64,000 nucleotides of DNA from Macrotrachela quadricornifera. Taxonomy: Eukaryota; Rotifera; Eurotatoria; Philodinida; Philodinidae. Positions 1 to 10,802 of this stretch are shown here, in pieces. A model generated the notes under the pieces. The model made no database searches, was not told the DNA's origin, and saw only the letters and a list, made by a program, of their open reading frames with translations. The position numbers were made by a program, and so were the translations under genes. Numbering within the stretch: the stretch's first letter is position 1; every line of letters begins with the position of its first letter. The stretch lies in assembly GCA_022393335.1 (NCBI GenBank), contig JAJEKB010021031.1, positions 772,902 to 836,901 of the forward strand, written 5' to 3'.

Positions 1-820
1 CATCATAATATGTTTTAAAGGATTATTATCCATAATAAGTTCTTCAAGATATGTTACTTCTTTCAAAATTGGTACTTCAGTAAAAAGATTATTTGAAAGT
101 AATAAATTGTAAATATTACTATTCAATCCATTAATTTGAGATAAATAATTTTGTTCAAGTAGAACATGTGATAAATCAGACATATTGCTTAAATTAGGCA
201 TATGATAAAGAGAACAATTGATTAAGATTAACCAAGAGAGACGAGTAAGAGTTGATAATTGATTGGTCATATTGGTGATGATCGTGTTGGAAATTTCAAG
301 ATGTCGTAGACGCTGGAGATTTACTAAAGTATCTGGTACAACATCTATTAAAAAAAATCTTGAATCAATATTCTAAAATCATCACAATGACTTAATTACC
401 GTTAGTAAAAACCATGTTTTTTATAGTCAAATATTTAAGTTCTTTTAAGCAGAAGATACTTTGTGGAATATTGCTACCTTGATCTGTTAATGTAAGTGAA
501 GAGACAAAATTATTTGAATAATCCATGTGAGCAATACTCTTATTCCAATCATCTGTTATTTGATTAATCATAATAAAAAATGGAAAATGATAAAGAATAT
601 TATAATCATTTTTATATTGTTTGCTATCACGAAATATCATGCTGTCTAAAATGTATATTATTATAATAAATACTATTATACAATGCCAAATTAATTTACC
701 TTTGTATCCACCAGTAATATGTGATTGAAGTCGTTCATTCGTTGTTTGAATATTACATTTTGTCATTGAACACCAGCAACATATGATGAAAAGCAACAGA
801 ATATTCTTGTATTCAATTAT
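1..820 (-). CDS. Secreted leucine-rich-repeat protein, left copy (partial, start codon lost)
   Basis: Three exons are visible on the minus strand: exon 1 about 820-700, exon 2 645-400, and exon 3 from 344 running off the window. Introns are ~54 bp with GT-AG ends. Exon 1 encodes a hydrophobic, signal-peptide-like start, exon 2 a cap region with a DDWNKS motif, and exon 3 several LRRs (LxxLxxLxLxxNxL type). The right-hand copy starts with ATG; here the same codon (818-820) reads ATA, and the next in-frame ATG lies after the hydrophobic segment. The reading frame is otherwise open. Either translation starts at a non-AUG or another exon, or this copy has lost secretion or function. LRR proteins of this type usually bind ligands at the cell surface; the ligand here is unknown. 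Confidence 0.8.
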
Positions 821-1012
821 TATGTTTTTTTTTGTGCTTTATAATTTCTTTCTTATTTTCCATGACTTTCATAAAAAATTGATTTAAAGATCAATTTAAT
901 CCTTAAAAATATATTTTTATAGTATTTATTTGATTTTATTTTGTATATAAATCTACAAAGATATTTGCATATTCTCTCTTCTCTTTATAGTTAATCTTAT
1001 TTTGGATTGAAT
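1..1012 (-). repeat. Left arm of a large inverted duplication (LRR gene and its 5' flank)
   Basis: Read on the minus strand, this segment matches 62822-64000 on the plus strand. The match covers exon 3, intron 2, exon 2, intron 1, exon 1 and about 190 bp of upstream DNA. It stops near 1012 on the left and near 62822 on the right; beyond those points the flanks differ. Exon 2 is 246 bp in both copies and the splice sites are at matching positions. The arm continues past the window edge, so its full length is unknown. Seen directly by comparing the two ends. Confidence 0.9.
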
Positions 1013-1568
1013 GAAGATATTAAAGAGATATTTTCATCTGATTTTTTTGACAGTCTAATTCATTTATTTTTTCAATAAAATATATGACAAATTCAAAGTT
1101 AGAATGAACAATGTAAATGGTATTAAACATGATTTCATATTGAAAAATATGTCGAATCTAAATAATAAAATCAAAGAAGAGCATCAAAAGCATTCTGATA
1201 TATTAATTCAATACAGGAAAATTCATTATATGCAATTCCTGGTGTTACTATATTTGAAAAAATGTAACCAATCATTTTCAACGCTATTGCTTTAAGCGAT
1301 TCTATAGTCAGAAGTAGACAAATTTAAATAATCCTTTTAGTAAATTTATCATGCATAATATTAAAACAAAGTTTATATGAAGATAACTAACGTAAGTTAT
1401 AATCAATACAATATAAAGAACCGTTTTTAAATTTTATTTTTATGAATTAAAGTGTTCATTAATGTCACTCTTTATCTACTCATAAAATATACAGAATTGG
1501 TTCAATATAAATCTAATACATGTTATTGAAGTTGTATAGATGATAAATTACCTATATATATATATATC
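1013..1568. other. Intergenic, AT-rich, between LRR gene and LINE
   Basis: No convincing gene. A 63-codon ORF at 1104-1295 shows no recognisable motif and no splice context. A short TA run is at 1553-1568. Unlike the LRR 5' flank, this stretch has no counterpart beside the right-hand LRR copy, so it lies outside the inverted duplication. Confidence 0.5.
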
Positions 1569-1587
1569 ACAGATACTATACAATTTT
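1569..1587 (+). repeat. Target-site duplication of the LINE, left copy
   Basis: 19 bp identical to 6676-6694. It marks the empty site in AT-rich intergenic DNA. The right copy overlaps the last bases of the TAC tail, so the true duplication could be 17-19 bp. Confidence 0.92.
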
Positions 1588-1727
1588 TCATTCGTCACTT
1601 TACACAATAGAAATCGGTCACACTTTTTCTGTTCGTATTCTTCGTATACTTTATATAAGTAAGTACGCACGTGTTTCACACACGTGAGCTTTTCTTACTT
1701 AAGGTTTACTAATTTCTGTAAACAAAA

Positions 1728-3335
1728 ATGAGTACTTCTGAAACAATTGTTTCAACTACTCCATATCCAAATGAACTGTTCCAAGTTGATACCGATGAAC
1801 AGGCACTTCGCTCTGATAATAGGAAACGGTCTGTTCAACATCCTAGTGAATATGAATCATCAATTTATACACCTAAACGTAACCGACAAGATACGACTGG
1901 TAAGAATACTAGATCTGATCACCACCCCATCCAATTTAATCAAAATCAACAGGAATCTATCAAAACATCAGTATCGACAACCATTCCTTCCTATTTCAAT
2001 ACGTACCATCAACCAAAGAAAATTCCAAATGACTCATCAGCTCGTTCTCATCGTGAGTCATCAAGACAATTCTTTCCATCTTTTCGTATTAGATTGCAAG
2101 ATATTGATAAATATCCGACAACAGAACTAAATGTAATTAAGGAGCTAAACAAATATTTTAAATTAAATTTAACTTATGGTCGTTATGCAAAATCAGCAAA
2201 TAATCAAATATGTTTTCTACTTTATTCTAATACAACAGCTCAGTTTGAACACCTTATGTGTGAAACAAATTGGCCTGATAGAATATGTAACAGCGATTAC
2301 ACTTTAGACTTGCCAAAAAAGATACCAACGTCATACTCAATTGTTGTTTTAAATGTTCCTTCTCAATGGAATGTTGAAGCTTTTGGTAATGAATTAAAAC
2401 AACATTATCCATCAATTGTACGTGTGGTACGTTTATTTATAAAAGGTGGACGTCCTTTATCTAAAGTTCGAGTTGATTTTTCGTCGTACAAGGAACTTTC
2501 ATCAATACTTAAATCTAAACGTATTTTACTTGATGATAATAACACGGCATATACAGTGGAACAATATGTACCACCAACTCAGGTTTTACGATGTTATAAT
2601 TGTCAAGCGTACGACGATCATATTGCGGCTCATTGCCCAAATAAAAATAATCCAATTTGTTTCCGGTGTGCTCAGCAGCATCCTTATGATCCAAAGTGTA
2701 GTAATCCTGTTCGATGTGCTCATTGTCAAGGCGAGCATATGGCTGGTAATCCAAATTGCCCATTTAAATTAGAAAAACGCTATGAAAAAAACCAGCGCTT
2801 AAAGTCATCAAATGGATCAATCGATTCATCAACTGTACAACGCAAAACTGCCTGGACTGCTCAATCACGAGAACATCTTTTTGGAAATGATATAATAAAT
2901 GCAACATCAATGACAGGTGTCATTTCATCATCAATGGCTAATGAAAATAACAACCATCAATTAGACATTTCGAAAGTCCTAAACCAAATAAATAACTCGA
3001 TGTTGCTTATCAAACAACAACAGGAGGAACTGAACAAAAAGTTCAGTCTATTCGAAGTGAATTTAAATAGTTATAATAATGAGATGAGCCATGTTAAATT
3101 TTGTATAAATGATATTCTTTGCCCACTTCTTAAAGAAATCTCGAATCAAGTTTATCTAAAAGCAAAAGGTGTTAATAAACAAATCATTTCACCGTTGCAT
3201 AATAAATTAGTGGATTTTATTTCAAAAAATAATAATCAGATCAATACGGACAATTTATCTAGTATTAGACCTTATGTTCAAGATCGTGTATTATCTAATA
3301 GTGTTTGTGATCATATGGCAGTTGATGAATCCTAA
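1728..3335 (+). CDS. LINE ORF1 protein (gag-like, three zinc knuckles)
   Basis: 535 residues. The first ~120 residues are hydrophilic, rich in Ser, Thr, Gln and Asn, and probably disordered. A central region (about 120-285) includes an RRM-like or PRE_C2HC-type fold as in Jockey/I gag proteins (inferred). Three closely spaced zinc knuckles lie at about residues 288-345: CYNC...H...C, CFRC...H...C and CAHC...H...C. The C-terminal ~100 residues contain a Gln/Leu-rich, possibly coiled-coil stretch (IKQQQEELNKKF). The protein should bind the element RNA to form the ribonucleoprotein for retrotransposition. The start is the first ATG after the 140-bp 5' UTR. Frame and length are intact. Confidence 0.9.
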   Translation: MSTSETIVSTTPYPNELFQVDTDEQALRSDNRKRSVQHPSEYESSIYTPKRNRQDTTGKNTRSDHHPIQFNQNQQESIKTSVSTTIPSYFNTYHQPKKIPNDSSARSHRESSRQFFPSFRIRLQDIDKYPTTELNVIKELNKYFKLNLTYGRYAKSANNQICFLLYSNTTAQFEHLMCETNWPDRICNSDYTLDLPKKIPTSYSIVVLNVPSQWNVEAFGNELKQHYPSIVRVVRLFIKGGRPLSKVRVDFSSYKELSSILKSKRILLDDNNTAYTVEQYVPPTQVLRCYNCQAYDDHIAAHCPNKNNPICFRCAQQHPYDPKCSNPVRCAHCQGEHMAGNPNCPFKLEKRYEKNQRLKSSNGSIDSSTVQRKTAWTAQSREHLFGNDIINATSMTGVISSSMANENNNHQLDISKVLNQINNSMLLIKQQQEELNKKFSLFEVNLNSYNNEMSHVKFCINDILCPLLKEISNQVYLKAKGVNKQIISPLHNKLVDFISKNNNQINTDNLSSIRPYVQDRVLSNSVCDHMAVDES

Positions 3336-3504
3336 TGCTGAAGTATTCATCCCGACTCATAAAGATTTACAAACAATTCCGACGACAAATATTTCAAAAA
3401 GACAAATAAAAATTCTTCAGCATCTCATTACTGACTGAACCTCATCCTCAACATTAAATAATTTATTTATTAAATGGGAAAAGCGACGACAACAAACTTT
3501 TAAT

Positions 3505-6321
3505 ATGCTCAATATTAGTAATGAATTATCTTTCTTATTATTAAATATAAATAGCCTCAAATTATATCTCTATGATTTATTCGAATTATTAAACTCGGTC
3601 AATGTCTCTATTATTGTACTAAACGGAACGCGTCACGATGATGACACATTAAAAAATTTTTCAAAGTATTTAAATAATTATCATGTCTTTTATCAGAAAG
3701 GTACAAATGCGTTTGGTGGGGTACTGGTTGCCACACATCGTTCTATACCTGTACAACGTGTACTTAAATTTCAGAATGATCCTAATCTTGTTGTTCTTGA
3801 TATAGGAAACTCTCCAAACAATTTTCAATTAGCAACTTGTTATTCTCCACCTGATGAACCTTTACCAGTTAGTCTGTTTAGCGATATAATATGCCGTAAT
3901 CCAAATACGATTCTACTTGGTGATCTAAATGCTAAACATATTTCTTGGTCTATTACACCATCAAATCAGAAAGGAAGATTACTATTTGAATGGTTAAATG
4001 ATAATTATCTACAAGTCGTGAATAAATTCGTTCCTACTTCAACACGTTCAAAAGCAGTGATTGACCTTATTTTAGCACCTGTGAGCATGATCTCTGCGTC
4101 CTGCACTGTACTTCCTTCTATTGGAAGCGACCACTTTCCTGTCTTTTGGTCATCGTCACTCACAGTTACATCAAGAGAACGTCTGATCCCAATTAAACGA
4201 ACATATTGGTTATTATATGAAATATTTATTACATACACGTCTTCTTTTTGGGATAATTTATGTAAAATTATGACAGACAAGGTTAAATTTTTCTGTCTCT
4301 ATGAACGTTTTTTGGCGTTGACCTCTTCAAGATTAACTTATGTATCGTATTGCAATACATATAAGCCCTCTATTCCACCTCAAATAGTTCATCTAATTCA
4401 CATTAAACGTCAGTATCTGTATTTGGTCAGAAAATCAAAACATCCATATTATATATTACAATTAAAGTTTTTTTCACAACACATACGTAAAGCACTTTAC
4501 TCACACAAAAGAAGAACCTGGAGTAAATACTGTGAAACTTTAAATAGTTGTGATGTTAAACAATTTTGGAGAAAATCCAAGCGACATTTCTCATCTTATT
4601 CGCCTCCTATTGATGGATTTTTGCAGAATGGTATAGCAATAACATCTCCAGAGGAAATGTGTCTCATTGCTAAAAATTTCTATATGGATCAATTCTCTGA
4701 ACATAAAGATAATCAGACCAAGATTGAAGTAGAGGCAGATATTATAGACCAAGAACTAGATATTGAAATTCAAAATTCAAAATTAGATCACTTTCAAATT
4801 GAATTTATTGATATTAAAAAGTCTATCCTATCATTAAACAATAAGAATTCAACGGGTTTGGATGGAATTTCAAACAAGATAATTAAGCTTCTACCTTCAT
4901 CTCATATTGCATTCATTACCTCATGTTTTAATTACATGGCTAAACATATTCGTTTTCCTCAACATTGGCATATTGCCAAAGTAATACTTTTGTCAAAAGC
5001 TAAATCGTCAATTGCTGACATAAATGATACTCGTCCGATCTCACTACTCCCCTGTTTTTCAAAATTAAATGAGAAAATATTTTTAGTACATTTTCGTAAA
5101 TGGATATCAGATAATGGACTTCTTCCTGACGAACAGACAGGTTTTAGATCTGGGCACAACATGTCTACAAGAATTGCAGCTATTGTTGATCAAATTGGCC
5201 AAGGCCTTGCAGTTAATACCGCTACAGCTGCACTATTCATCGACTTTAAGACGGCCTTTAACCAACTTTGGTTTAAAGGCCTATGGGTAAAGTTAAAATG
5301 CCTTAATTGCCCTTTATATATTATTTCCTGGTTACGTAATTATCTCATTGGACGCTCAGCATTTATTGAAATAAAAGGACATAAATCAACATCTTTTTCA
5401 TTATTCAAAGGAGTACCGCAAGGTTCATGTTTGGGTCCTGTTCTATTCATCATCTTTCATCACGATATATTAAATGCTGTGTCTAGTTTACATTTCAAAC
5501 ATCTATTTGCTGACGATTTAGCAGTTGTGGTATCGCCTTCAGTCACATTGTTATCAGATATGCTTATTCCCTATCTGTCGAAGCAGATCACGAACGTAAT
5601 TAAAGATTTGTATCAGTACTCAATTACCTGGAAACAGCCTTTAAATTTCAAAAAAACATACTGGACTCTTTTTCATCGGATGGTATCACCAAAGATTCCT
5701 GTTATACATTGTGATAAAAATGTTATTGAACATGTTTCTAAATTTAAATATTTGGGTATGTTTCTTGATGCTAGACTTTCTTTCAATTGTCATATTGACT
5801 ATATTAAATCTAAAATTAACAAAAATATCAATGTGTTTAAGCGTCTAGCAGCCACACGAATGCTATCCGACAAGACTTCGTTTAAGCTATATCATGCTTA
5901 CATTCGTCCCTATTTCCATTCTATTTTTAATATTTATCCAATTTTATCCCGGACCAAACAACAACAACTGGAATCTTTAAATCGCAAAATATTTCGTAGT
6001 ATAAACAGATGGTATGATGCCACTAATGACGAAATAATTAACCATCCTACCTATAAATCAATTGAATCACTTACTCGGATACATTACACGAAATTATTAA
6101 CTACTATAATACATAGTAATCCTGCGGTGATTGCAGACTATATTCAACAGAAGATGTACTTATTATTCTTAAGAGAATACTACACTAATCCAGCCCTCTT
6201 GCAAGAAAAACGAACCATCGTAGATAAAGGAAGAACTTCAAATCGCATGTTGTTACTACTGACGTCTTGCGAACCTTCTCTATTCGATTATGTTTTTTGT
6301 TATAACGAAGAATTGGTATAA
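3505..6321 (+). CDS. LINE ORF2: AP-like endonuclease plus reverse transcriptase
   Basis: 938 residues. The N-terminal endonuclease/exonuclease/phosphatase domain (1-~235) shows LNINSL, GDLNAKH, IDLIL and GSDHFPV. The reverse transcriptase (about 430-740) shows RPISLLP, motif A FIDFKTAF (catalytic Asp580), motif B GVPQGSCLGPVLF, motif C FADD (Asp670/671) and the KFKYLG box. No RNase H domain is seen. One odd point: the normally conserved endonuclease motif NET reads NGT (Gly41, codon GGA at 3625-3627), one transition away from Glu; this Glu is a metal ligand in the family. The ORF has no stops or frameshifts, so the element looks young but probably cannot nick DNA well. Role: target-primed reverse transcription. 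Confidence 0.93.
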   Translation: MLNISNELSFLLLNINSLKLYLYDLFELLNSVNVSIIVLNGTRHDDDTLKNFSKYLNNYHVFYQKGTNAFGGVLVATHRSIPVQRVLKFQNDPNLVVLDIGNSPNNFQLATCYSPPDEPLPVSLFSDIICRNPNTILLGDLNAKHISWSITPSNQKGRLLFEWLNDNYLQVVNKFVPTSTRSKAVIDLILAPVSMISASCTVLPSIGSDHFPVFWSSSLTVTSRERLIPIKRTYWLLYEIFITYTSSFWDNLCKIMTDKVKFFCLYERFLALTSSRLTYVSYCNTYKPSIPPQIVHLIHIKRQYLYLVRKSKHPYYILQLKFFSQHIRKALYSHKRRTWSKYCETLNSCDVKQFWRKSKRHFSSYSPPIDGFLQNGIAITSPEEMCLIAKNFYMDQFSEHKDNQTKIEVEADIIDQELDIEIQNSKLDHFQIEFIDIKKSILSLNNKNSTGLDGISNKIIKLLPSSHIAFITSCFNYMAKHIRFPQHWHIAKVILLSKAKSSIADINDTRPISLLPCFSKLNEKIFLVHFRKWISDNGLLPDEQTGFRSGHNMSTRIAAIVDQIGQGLAVNTATAALFIDFKTAFNQLWFKGLWVKLKCLNCPLYIISWLRNYLIGRSAFIEIKGHKSTSFSLFKGVPQGSCLGPVLFIIFHHDILNAVSSLHFKHLFADDLAVVVSPSVTLLSDMLIPYLSKQITNVIKDLYQYSITWKQPLNFKKTYWTLFHRMVSPKIPVIHCDKNVIEHVSKFKYLGMFLDARLSFNCHIDYIKSKINKNINVFKRLAATRMLSDKTSFKLYHAYIRPYFHSIFNIYPILSRTKQQQLESLNRKIFRSINRWYDATNDEIINHPTYKSIESLTRIHYTKLLTTIIHSNPAVIADYIQQKMYLLFLREYYTNPALLQEKRTIVDKGRTSNRMLLLLTSCEPSLFDYVFCYNEELV

Positions 6322-6659
6322 GATGTATGGTGTTGACAAATGCCTATTGTGTTAATAGAAATCCATCCTTTCCATTTTTTTTTTTACGTCTATTATTGTA
6401 TACTTTTTCACAAGCGACGACGTGGAGAGTAAAAAACCTTTTACTTTGTCTTTCTTCTTTTCCGGTTACAACTTTATTAATCATAATTGTATTCCTTCCA
6501 ATGTTTGACTATATCTTTTTTAACTCTATATCAATTAATATACTCTATTTTGGTTTTTTTGTATGACTAAAGAGACGATGTTCGTCAAAGTCTTCCTTCC
6601 TTCTTCTCCCTACTTATTTATTTAACATTCTCCACTTCATAATTACAAATAAAGCAATA

Positions 6660-6677
6660 TACTACTACTACTACTAC
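6660..6677 (+). repeat. (TAC)6 3' tail of the LINE
   Basis: Six TAC units follow the AATAAA-bearing 3' UTR and run straight into the target-site duplication. Simple-repeat tails in place of poly(A) are known in the I and CR1 groups of LINEs. Confidence 0.88.
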
Positions 6678-6694
6678 AGATACTATACAATTTT

Positions 6695-7163
6695 AAGAGG
6701 CATTTGACATATTTGATCGTCTCTAAGATAAATAATTTATCCTCCAACAAAATTGTAAATGAATAGCGAATTAAACAAGTAGATATGGTTTATGGCATAA
6801 AATACACAGATGAAATAGAACTAAGTTAAGACATACAATTGACGTTTTAGCATATAGAACACCAATCACATTTCTTCAATTCACTCTTAATTCGTCTAGT
6901 CTGTCTAAAATGTATAAGAACAAACTCGCTTATATTTTTCCTCATATAACGAACGAATACATTGAACAAATATTAAAGTTGCATCCGTCCAAAGTGAACA
7001 AAAGAGGAATGTTTTTTTTGAATGCTTTGCTTATTATTATATATGTATATACGAACGCTTTCAAGGAGTGAAAAATATACAATACACGCCTGCAATGAAA
7101 TATTCGATATAGATATAAAAAAAAGCGAGATCACTATTTGACATCATTGTTGAATTAATAATA
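6695..7163. other. Intergenic / promoter region of the F-box gene
   Basis: Pre-insertion DNA to the right of the LINE. AT-rich, with no ORF or repeat noticed. It should include the promoter of the gene starting at 7164, but no specific element can be supported. Confidence 0.4.
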
Positions 7164-9627
7164 ATGGTGACGTTTTTCGATGACTTACCTGATCTAATAT
7201 TACTCGAAATATTGTCTTATCTATCTTGTGCAGATGCTTTATGGACATTCAATACACTTAATAATCGTCTAACAATGTTATTAGTTGAACGAGGTATCAA
7301 TCGTCATGTTAATTTATCATCTACTCAGTATAATCAATTCGAAAAACTTTTACCTTTACTTCGATTAAATGAAATAGATTCACTTATTATTGACTGTTAT
7401 GCATCAGCTCTTCAATTAAGAAAATGGCCTTATTTATCTAATTTAAAAAAATTACAAATAAAAGGTGTGTACAATTACTTCGACATTTGTCATTTTGTAA
7501 TGCAACATGCTAATACATTGACTCATCTTATAATTGAATCGAGCATGTATCATCTTCGAGTAAGTACATTTAGAAGTTTTTTAAAAGTAAATAAAAACAA
7601 TTTATAAAATATATAAAATTGAAAAATATAAATCTTTCTATATAATGAGATAGCTGATTGATACTTATTATATGTAACAAATGATACTAGAAAAACTTTA
7701 CGACAACATATGTTAATAAAATTCTTCCGAACGAAAGGATTATTCGAAGTTGTTGTTATTGAACTTGATTGTCAATGAAAAATCAAGTTTTATAGTTTGA
7801 AGAGTACAGCTGAATTCTTTGTAGTTATAACTAACTTAAATATGCATAACTGCGTATCAATAAATACGTAATTAATCGTGTCCCTCTGAGTGCAATATTA
7901 ATTTTTCTGTACAGTTTAGATGCTTCTCTACTTTTAAATCTTGGAAGAATTAATGTCAAATTAACGAGAATAATCTTCCAACAATTTTACTTTTATTCTT
8001 ATGTCAAATAATCTAGAAAAACAAAGTATCATATGTTGGTTTTTTGAGGACGAACGTTATATTGCCAAAAATTTGTATAAGACATGGAATAGATTGAACT
8101 AGGATTTCATATACATACTAAGTATGTTTTGTTTCATGTAGCTCGGTTTGACGAATCAAGATTATTCTGTCCTATGGAGTCTGGAAACATTTGAAGATTT
8201 CTTGAAGAAAATTCTTCGACGTTTACCTGCTCTTTGCTTGCTCAGTTTCGGAATGGAATCGACTTTTTTTCTATCCTGTTGGGATCTCGAAACTATACGA
8301 ACGCCTTTAACATATCTTCGTATTACGTGTATGTCAATAGTCACTATAATTCGTCTCATGTTAGCACAACCATTACGGCATACATTGCAGCAATTCCATG
8401 TTAAATTAAACGATAAATTTAGTGATACACATATTGATATATCTCATACAAAACTTTTATCCCGAATGGAGGCTTTACACACATTTACTTTTGTCAAGTC
8501 ACTCAAATGGCATTTTATGGAAGAATGGACATTTCTAGATATGTTGACTTCGTCAAGAGTTTTGCCTATTTTACGACGAATGACATTTTCTATTGTTATC
8601 AATGCTGCTGATCTTAATCACATGAATCATTCAGATCTGTTCACCGACTATCGTCATGTTAATATTCATTATGCATTTATTTTCGATGATAATCGGCCAC
8701 ATGATGAACTTAGAAAACTTGTATCATATGGTAGTCAATCTCATCCGCGAGAAATAGCTAGTGCAACGTTTACTTCTGAATGTTGGCCTGATAGTCAAAC
8801 ATACATAACTCCTGGTAAAAAATATGTAAGTTATAAGCCTTTGTATAACTTTCATTGCTCATTTCAACAATAAACTGTTTTTTGATTGAATTTTAATGAT
8901 TTATTTTTAGGAAAAAAAACCGAAAAATCGACAACACCTATTTTACACATTGCCATGGTCCTTTAATGAATTTCAATTATGTGTTCCAGATAGATGCATT
9001 AGTGAATTACAAGTATTTACATCATTTTCATTGGAAATCAAAACATTTTCTTCTCGTCTTCGTAAACTGCATATATCAGATAATATTTTAACATCTGCTA
9101 GTCTTCCTTTTTATGTAATATCTTCAAATGAAATAGTCGAGCTTTGTATATCCAGATGTGATAGACAAGTTTCTTTCAATTTACCGATGGTTAGTCATCT
9201 TATTCTTATCGATAGTCTTGATGCATTAAATGCTCGTTCACTCTTAACAAATATTCGATCAATTCAAATTGTTTTTCATCATGAATGTCTCGATTTTGCA
9301 ATTGACGATTGGACTTCTTTACATACACTGTCAAATTTACCGCTGTTAAACTCCGTACGTATTGTTTTGTATAATATGCTGAGTCCACCAAATGATTCAA
9401 GCTGCATAACTATTGCAGAGGCAGCTTTAAAGATGACTGATTTTGGCTTTTGCTTTCGACATTTTCGTTATCATTACGTTGAACATGATTATGATATTAA
9501 TTTGATTTTTAAGAAACACTGTTTATTTATTGAATGTCTACGAAATCTTATTGTTGCTATGTCTGTGAATAAACAGCAATATATCGTCGTTGATGAAGAT
9601 GGTTCTGGAATTTTCGTATGGTTTTGA
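7164..9627 (+). CDS. F-box protein, three exons
   Basis: Exons 7164-7559, 8142-8825 and 8911-9627; all junctions are phase 0 with GTAAGT donors and AG acceptors, giving about 598 residues. An F-box lies at residues ~4-45 (DLPDLILLEILSYLSCADAL...FNTLNNRL). The rest is a long, irregular leucine-rich region as in bdelloid F-box families. The F-box binds Skp1, so the product is probably a substrate receptor of an SCF ubiquitin ligase; its substrate is unknown. Intron 2 is 85 bp, but intron 1 is 582 bp. Intron 1 contains stretches (about 7805-7990) that read like a decayed leucine-rich exon, so an internal exon may be lost or skipped. The start is the only ATG before the F-box. Confidence 0.82.
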
Positions 9628-9920
9628 TTGACAAATAAAAACGAAATTATTAATGCGATGCGAAGCACAAGATTCATGTAGTTCTTGCGCGAGTTTTTTT
9701 CCTTTTTCTTTTTTTTTTGTTTTGTTTTCTTTCTTACTTACTTGACATACGCATTAAAAAGGGTCATTTTGTGTCGCGATGATCTGAGGAACGATATGAC
9801 ACAAAATATTCGTTCTTTGATGTTGCATAGGAGATTGTGTTTACACAAATTTGGACAAAATGTTCAAAGAACAAGCGGCGATAAGGCCATTTTCTCGCCC
9901 AAAAAATTTCTCAAAAAGAA
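9628..9920. other. 3' flank of the F-box gene, pyrimidine-rich
   Basis: Contains a long T/C-rich tract at about 9694-9742 on the plus strand. No gene is supported. Confidence 0.4.
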
Positions 9921-9924
9921 TTAT

Positions 9925-10110
9925 ATATTCGGAATCAGCATTAAGTTCTGAGTAGAATGAGGTATTTTTTGCTGCCATAAAATGACTTTCATTTTTCACG
10001 ATCCATTGGGCATCTATGGGGGACCTCAGAAATCTCGAAAAAATTTTTTTCAAAACTTTTTGAATAATATATCATCAAATGCGGAATTTGATGCTGATTC
10101 CAAATATGAT
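9925..10110. repeat. Inverted pair of a ~20-bp motif (first pair)
   Basis: A motif close to ATATTCGGAATCAGCAT at 9925-9942 is repeated in inverse orientation at 10089-10110, about 145 bp apart. The same motif forms a second inverted pair at 10591-10802. Confidence 0.65.
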
Positions 10111-10590
10111 ATTAAAAATAGTAAAAACCGAAATTTTTCGTGAGAAAAAACTATATTACCGTAGGAGGCGATTAGAAAACTGCGTTCCGTAACCATCACT
10201 AGCCGACCTAGCCACGTTACTACAAAGTCTAAAAAGCATTCGAATTCGTGTGGCAGTGCATTTCGAATCAGAATCATGTTAAAAAAAAACTGTTTGAAAT
10301 TTAGTTTTATTGAGTTTTGAAGTCAAAGTATGAAAAACTCCACTAAAACCCTCAGTTTTGGGCCTTCTGCACTCCAAAGAAGGGGACAAAGAGATCTATA
10401 ACCAATGAATGGCATATATAGATCGATGCAGTTTTTCATACTCTTTTCGAGTATGACTACAAAAATAAGAGAAAAAACGAAGAATATGATCAAAACATAA
10501 AAAATATTTGAATCAGATCAAAACAGTCAAAAAATGCACCAGTATTCACAGATTATGATCATCAAAAATTACTTCTACAGTAAAGTCAAT

Positions 10591-10802
10591 ATCATATTCA
10601 GAATCAGCATGAAAAACTGCATCAGAGGACAAAGATTTTATGAAAAAATATTTCCTACAAAAATTCGACTCCTACTTCCCCCTCAGGTCTTTTCTCGTAT
10701 AACTTTGCCTGTACTCCCATCAATCGATTTTTGGTCAAAAAATTATTCTTGATAAGATTCATGTTTTCTGATGTAGTTTTCATGCTGATTCTGAATACGA
10801 TA
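10591..10802. repeat. Inverted pair of the same motif, 33-bp arms
   Basis: 10591-10623 and 10769-10802 are inverted repeats with few mismatches around a 145-bp loop. They contain the ATTCAGAATCAGCATGAAA core shared with 9925-10110. The arrangement (+,-,+,-) suggests ends of small DNA transposons or one element duplicated. No coding capacity is seen. Confidence 0.7.

Larger units (their letters stand above)
1588..6675 (+). mobile_element. Full-length non-LTR retrotransposon (LINE, Jockey/CR1-like)
   Basis: A complete 5.1-kb element: 5' UTR 1588-1727, ORF1 1728-3335, a 169-bp spacer, ORF2 3505-6321, a 3' UTR with AATAAA at 6648-6653, and a TAC microsatellite tail instead of poly(A). It is bounded by a 19-bp direct repeat, acagatactatacaatttt, at 1569-1587 and 6676-6694, the target-site duplication expected of target-primed reverse transcription. 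The first bases (TCATTCG) resemble the start of Jockey-group elements (recollection of the family, not checked). The 5' UTR contains a short hairpin around CACGTG near 1668-1687. Both ORFs are open and the duplication is perfect, so insertion was recent. Confidence 0.93.

Noticed and set aside
1104..1295. 63-codon ORF between the LRR gene and the LINE
   Set aside because: No motif, no splice or promoter context, composition like the surrounding AT-rich DNA.
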